Shown piece after piece: positions 15,224 to 17,341 of a DNA stretch of 17,341 bases (position 1 is the first letter of the stretch; every line of letters begins with the position of its first letter). Position numbers and translations under genes: made by a program. Origin of the DNA: Verrucomicrobiota bacterium (GTDB lineage: Bacteria; Verrucomicrobiota; Verrucomicrobiia; Limisphaerales; UBA1100); contig JAPKEI010000014.1 in NCBI GenBank assembly GCA_028872685.1, positions 1 to 17,341 on the forward strand. Reading direction: 5' to 3'. Under the pieces are notes generated by a model, which saw only the letters and a program-made list of their open reading frames with translations, had not been told where the DNA came from and ran no database searches.

Positions 15224-17331
15224 CATTTCTCAATCCATTAATGTTGTGGGGGTTGCCGCTGATTTTACTGCCGGTGCTCGTCCATTTATTCAACCGCTTG
15301 CGTCATCGCAAGCTGCCGTGGGCGGCCATGATGTTTCTCCGCATGGCCAACCGAAAATCCACCCGCTACGCCAAGCTCCGTCAATGGCTGGTGCTGCTTT
15401 TCCGCGTGTTGGCCGTATTGATGCTGCTCTTCGCACTGAGCCGCCCGCTCGCGGGTGGTTGGATGGGCGGGATGTTTTCCAGTAAACCGGATGTGGTGGT
15501 GATTATTTTGGATCGTTCGCCAAGTATGGACGGACGGGCGGACGGTGAATCTCGTCTGGATAAATCCCGCGCGGCAATCCTCAAGGGGTTGAAAGGATTT
15601 GCCGAGGGGAGTCGGGTGGTGCTGATGGATCACACTGCCACACATGTGCAGGAGGTGGGGAGCACGGAGGCATTAAAAAATTTAATGAGTGGTGGGGTCA
15701 ATGACACTGCTGCGGATTTGCCCTCACAACTGGAGGCAGTACAAAAGTGGTTTGAATCCGAAAATCCCGGCACGGGTGAAATTTGGGTTGCCTCGGATTT
15801 GCAGGCAAGCAATTGGGATCCGGCCTCAAAGGAACGCTGGAGGGGATTGGTTGGAGGCTTTGAAGGTTTGCCACAAAAAGTCAGGGTTCGTCTGTTGGCG
15901 ATGAATGAACCGCTGGCGAGCAATAATTCGGTGCGCGTGCGGGAGCTGGAATTGCACGGTGAAGGCGAAAGCGCCGAATTGCAGCTCGAAGTCGAAGTGC
16001 TGCGTGATAAATCCGAAGTCACAGAAATCACCGTGCCAGTGACGATTCATCTTGGCACGGAATCGCGCAAATTGGATGTGGATTTCAAACTGGAAGGCAC
16101 CAGCCATACGCAGTTCGTGAAACTTTCGATCACCGATCCTGAACAGGGCGGTTGGGGTTGGGTTGAAATTCCCGATGACGATAACCCGCGTGATAACCGA
16201 AGTTATTTTGTTTATGGCAGTCACGGGCGTTCGAGCACGGCAGTGGTGGCCGATGATTCGTACATCGGCCGTTTCCTGCAAATGGCTGCTGCTCCGAATC
16301 CGGCCAACACTAATCAAGTGAGCGTGGCGGTGGCCGAGGCGAGGCGCGCGGAAGTTAAATGGTCCGACCACGCCATGATCTTGTGGCAGGGCGCGTTACC
16401 CGAAGGGGATATTGCCAAAACACTACTGGAGTATGTCGATACGGGCGGCATGGTTGTTTGTTTCCCGGGTCAACTGGAAAGTGAAACGAAATTTGCCGGC
16501 ATTGGTTGGGGGCCAATGAAATCGACACAAAATGAACAAGGCCGGGCATACCCAAGCTGGCGCGAGATGGTGGTCGCGCAAGGTGAAGGGGGTCACTTGG
16601 GGCCGCGTGTGGTTTCCTGGGAGGAAGGGGAAGGCCCGCTTGCGCGCACGGAGGAAGGTTACAGTTTGCCTATGGATGGCCTGTACTTTTCGCAGCGGCG
16701 TTCGATTGAGGGCGATGGAATTATTCTGGCAAGCATCGCCCGTGACGGCAAACCGGAACGGACAGCTGAGTCGCTGATTGTCCGCAAAGTGCAGGGCAAA
16801 GGGCAAATTATCTTCGTCGGCACCGCCCCGGGTGATACGTGGAGCAGCCTGAATTTTTCTATTGTATTGCCAATTATGTTGCAGCGGATGGTGAGTTCAG
16901 GCGCAGCCTCGGGGTCCGGTCGGTTTAGTAGTGATCGTATGTTGTCAGCGGGGGATGATCCCTCGCGGACCAGTGAACGCTGGGTTTCAGTGGGCGGCGA
17001 GGAAGGTAAGAGCCGTGATTTCAACACCGAGGCTGGCATCTATCGGCTGGGCAAACGGGTGGTGGCAGTGAATCGTCCCGAGCGCGAAGATCTCGTGCCT
17101 TCGCTTGAAGGTGACGAGGCGGTGGAATTATTTGGTGAAATGCCGGTGGCGCTTTTTCAGGAAAAACGCGAAGGCACCGCCGGCGATCCCAAAGAAATCT
17201 GGAAATGGTTCCTCGCCCTGATGGCGGTGGCACTATTAGTAGAAGGGTTTCTGATCCTGCCGAAGAGCACAGATGAACGCGTGGTGATTAGCCGGCCCAC
17301 CACGGGCAAAGTAGCCACGGAGGCAAATTGA
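15220..17331 (+). CDS. BatA-like membrane protein with vWA domain
   Basis: A 703-residue protein. The N-terminus matches the BatA/aerotolerance N-terminal domain (F-NPLMLWGLPLILLPVLVHL) with membrane segments at about 4-24 and 55-76. A vWA domain begins near 91, with a MIDAS motif D98-R-S100-P-S102 and a second Asp in VASD (193). A beta-rich region (about 220-330) is followed by a domain like class I glutamine amidotransferase folds (about 335-540: AVVADDSYIG near 341, LLEYVDTGGMVVCFPGQ near 402). I see no convincing catalytic nucleophile-elbow Cys in it. A C-terminal membrane segment lies at about 661-681. The stretch between the membrane segments is probably periplasmic. The start overlaps the DUF58 stop (ATGA). 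This architecture is common in PVC and Bacteroidota MoxR clusters. Confidence 0.9.
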   Translation: MTFLNPLMLWGLPLILLPVLVHLFNRLRHRKLPWAAMMFLRMANRKSTRYAKLRQWLVLLFRVLAVLMLLFALSRPLAGGWMGGMFSSKPDVVVIILDRSPSMDGRADGESRLDKSRAAILKGLKGFAEGSRVVLMDHTATHVQEVGSTEALKNLMSGGVNDTAADLPSQLEAVQKWFESENPGTGEIWVASDLQASNWDPASKERWRGLVGGFEGLPQKVRVRLLAMNEPLASNNSVRVRELELHGEGESAELQLEVEVLRDKSEVTEITVPVTIHLGTESRKLDVDFKLEGTSHTQFVKLSITDPEQGGWGWVEIPDDDNPRDNRSYFVYGSHGRSSTAVVADDSYIGRFLQMAAAPNPANTNQVSVAVAEARRAEVKWSDHAMILWQGALPEGDIAKTLLEYVDTGGMVVCFPGQLESETKFAGIGWGPMKSTQNEQGRAYPSWREMVVAQGEGGHLGPRVVSWEEGEGPLARTEEGYSLPMDGLYFSQRRSIEGDGIILASIARDGKPERTAESLIVRKVQGKGQIIFVGTAPGDTWSSLNFSIVLPIMLQRMVSSGAASGSGRFSSDRMLSAGDDPSRTSERWVSVGGEEGKSRDFNTEAGIYRLGKRVVAVNRPEREDLVPSLEGDEAVELFGEMPVALFQEKREGTAGDPKEIWKWFLALMAVALLVEGFLILPKSTDERVVISRPTTGKVATEAN
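17319..17323 (+). promoter_or_regulatory. Shine-Dalgarno site of the last gene
   Basis: GGAGG lies 7 bases before the ATG at 17331, inside the end of the batA-like gene. It supports that ATG as a real start. Confidence 0.65.
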
Positions 17332-17341
17332 TGGACAAGCT
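17331..17341 (+). CDS. Start of next operon gene, partial (MDK...)
   Basis: The ATG at 17331 overlaps the TGA of the batA-like gene as TGATG and has GGAGG 7 bases upstream. Only three full codons (Met-Asp-Lys) are visible, so no function can be read. By gene order in related MoxR clusters it may be another membrane protein of the set. Confidence 0.6.

Overview
The window reads as a chromosomal segment from a Gram-negative-type bacterium of the Planctomycetota-Verrucomicrobiota-Chlamydiota (PVC) group, most likely a Verrucomicrobiota member. This is inference from several things: an exported protein with two PA14 domains and a PVC-style beta-repeat, a Sel1-repeat protease, a very large secreted alpha-2-macroglobulin (A2M) of the Bacteroidota/PVC type, a MoxR/DUF58/BatA cluster, moderately high GC, and frequent lack of Shine-Dalgarno sites. 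No ribosomal RNA or other decisive marker is present. I see no mobile element, CRISPR array, phage gene or attachment site, and no gene-free stretch over 300 bases.

Left part (1-3100), mostly on the minus strand: a Sel1-repeat lipoprotein cut by the window edge lies downstream of an exported protein with six Sel1 repeats joined to an intact trypsin-like protease domain. A small metal-binding cupin lies upstream of the protease and diverges from a MiaE-type diiron tRNA hydroxylase on the plus strand. A tRNA-Leu(GAG) with encoded CCA follows on the minus strand.

Middle part (3221-6885), plus strand: three closely spaced genes that probably form one transcript. They are a cytoplasmic TPR protein, a small exported protein of unknown function, and an exported protein with two PA14 domains and four copies of a short beta-repeat. 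A strong hairpin terminator closes this unit and also ends the A2M gene converging from the right.

Right part (6911-17341): a 2032-residue exported A2M-family protein on the minus strand is divergent from a plus-strand set: MoxR AAA+ ATPase, DUF58 protein (TTG start), a membrane-anchored BatA-like vWA protein, and the first codons of another gene. DUF58/batA and batA/next gene overlap by ATGA, so the set is translationally coupled. MoxR ATPases are known to work with vWA proteins, so the DUF58 and BatA proteins are the expected partners of this MoxR. The A2M has lost the Cys and Gln of the thioester motif, so it cannot trap proteases covalently. Together the A2M and the MoxR/vWA set look like an envelope module of unknown purpose, and this is the most interesting part of the window.
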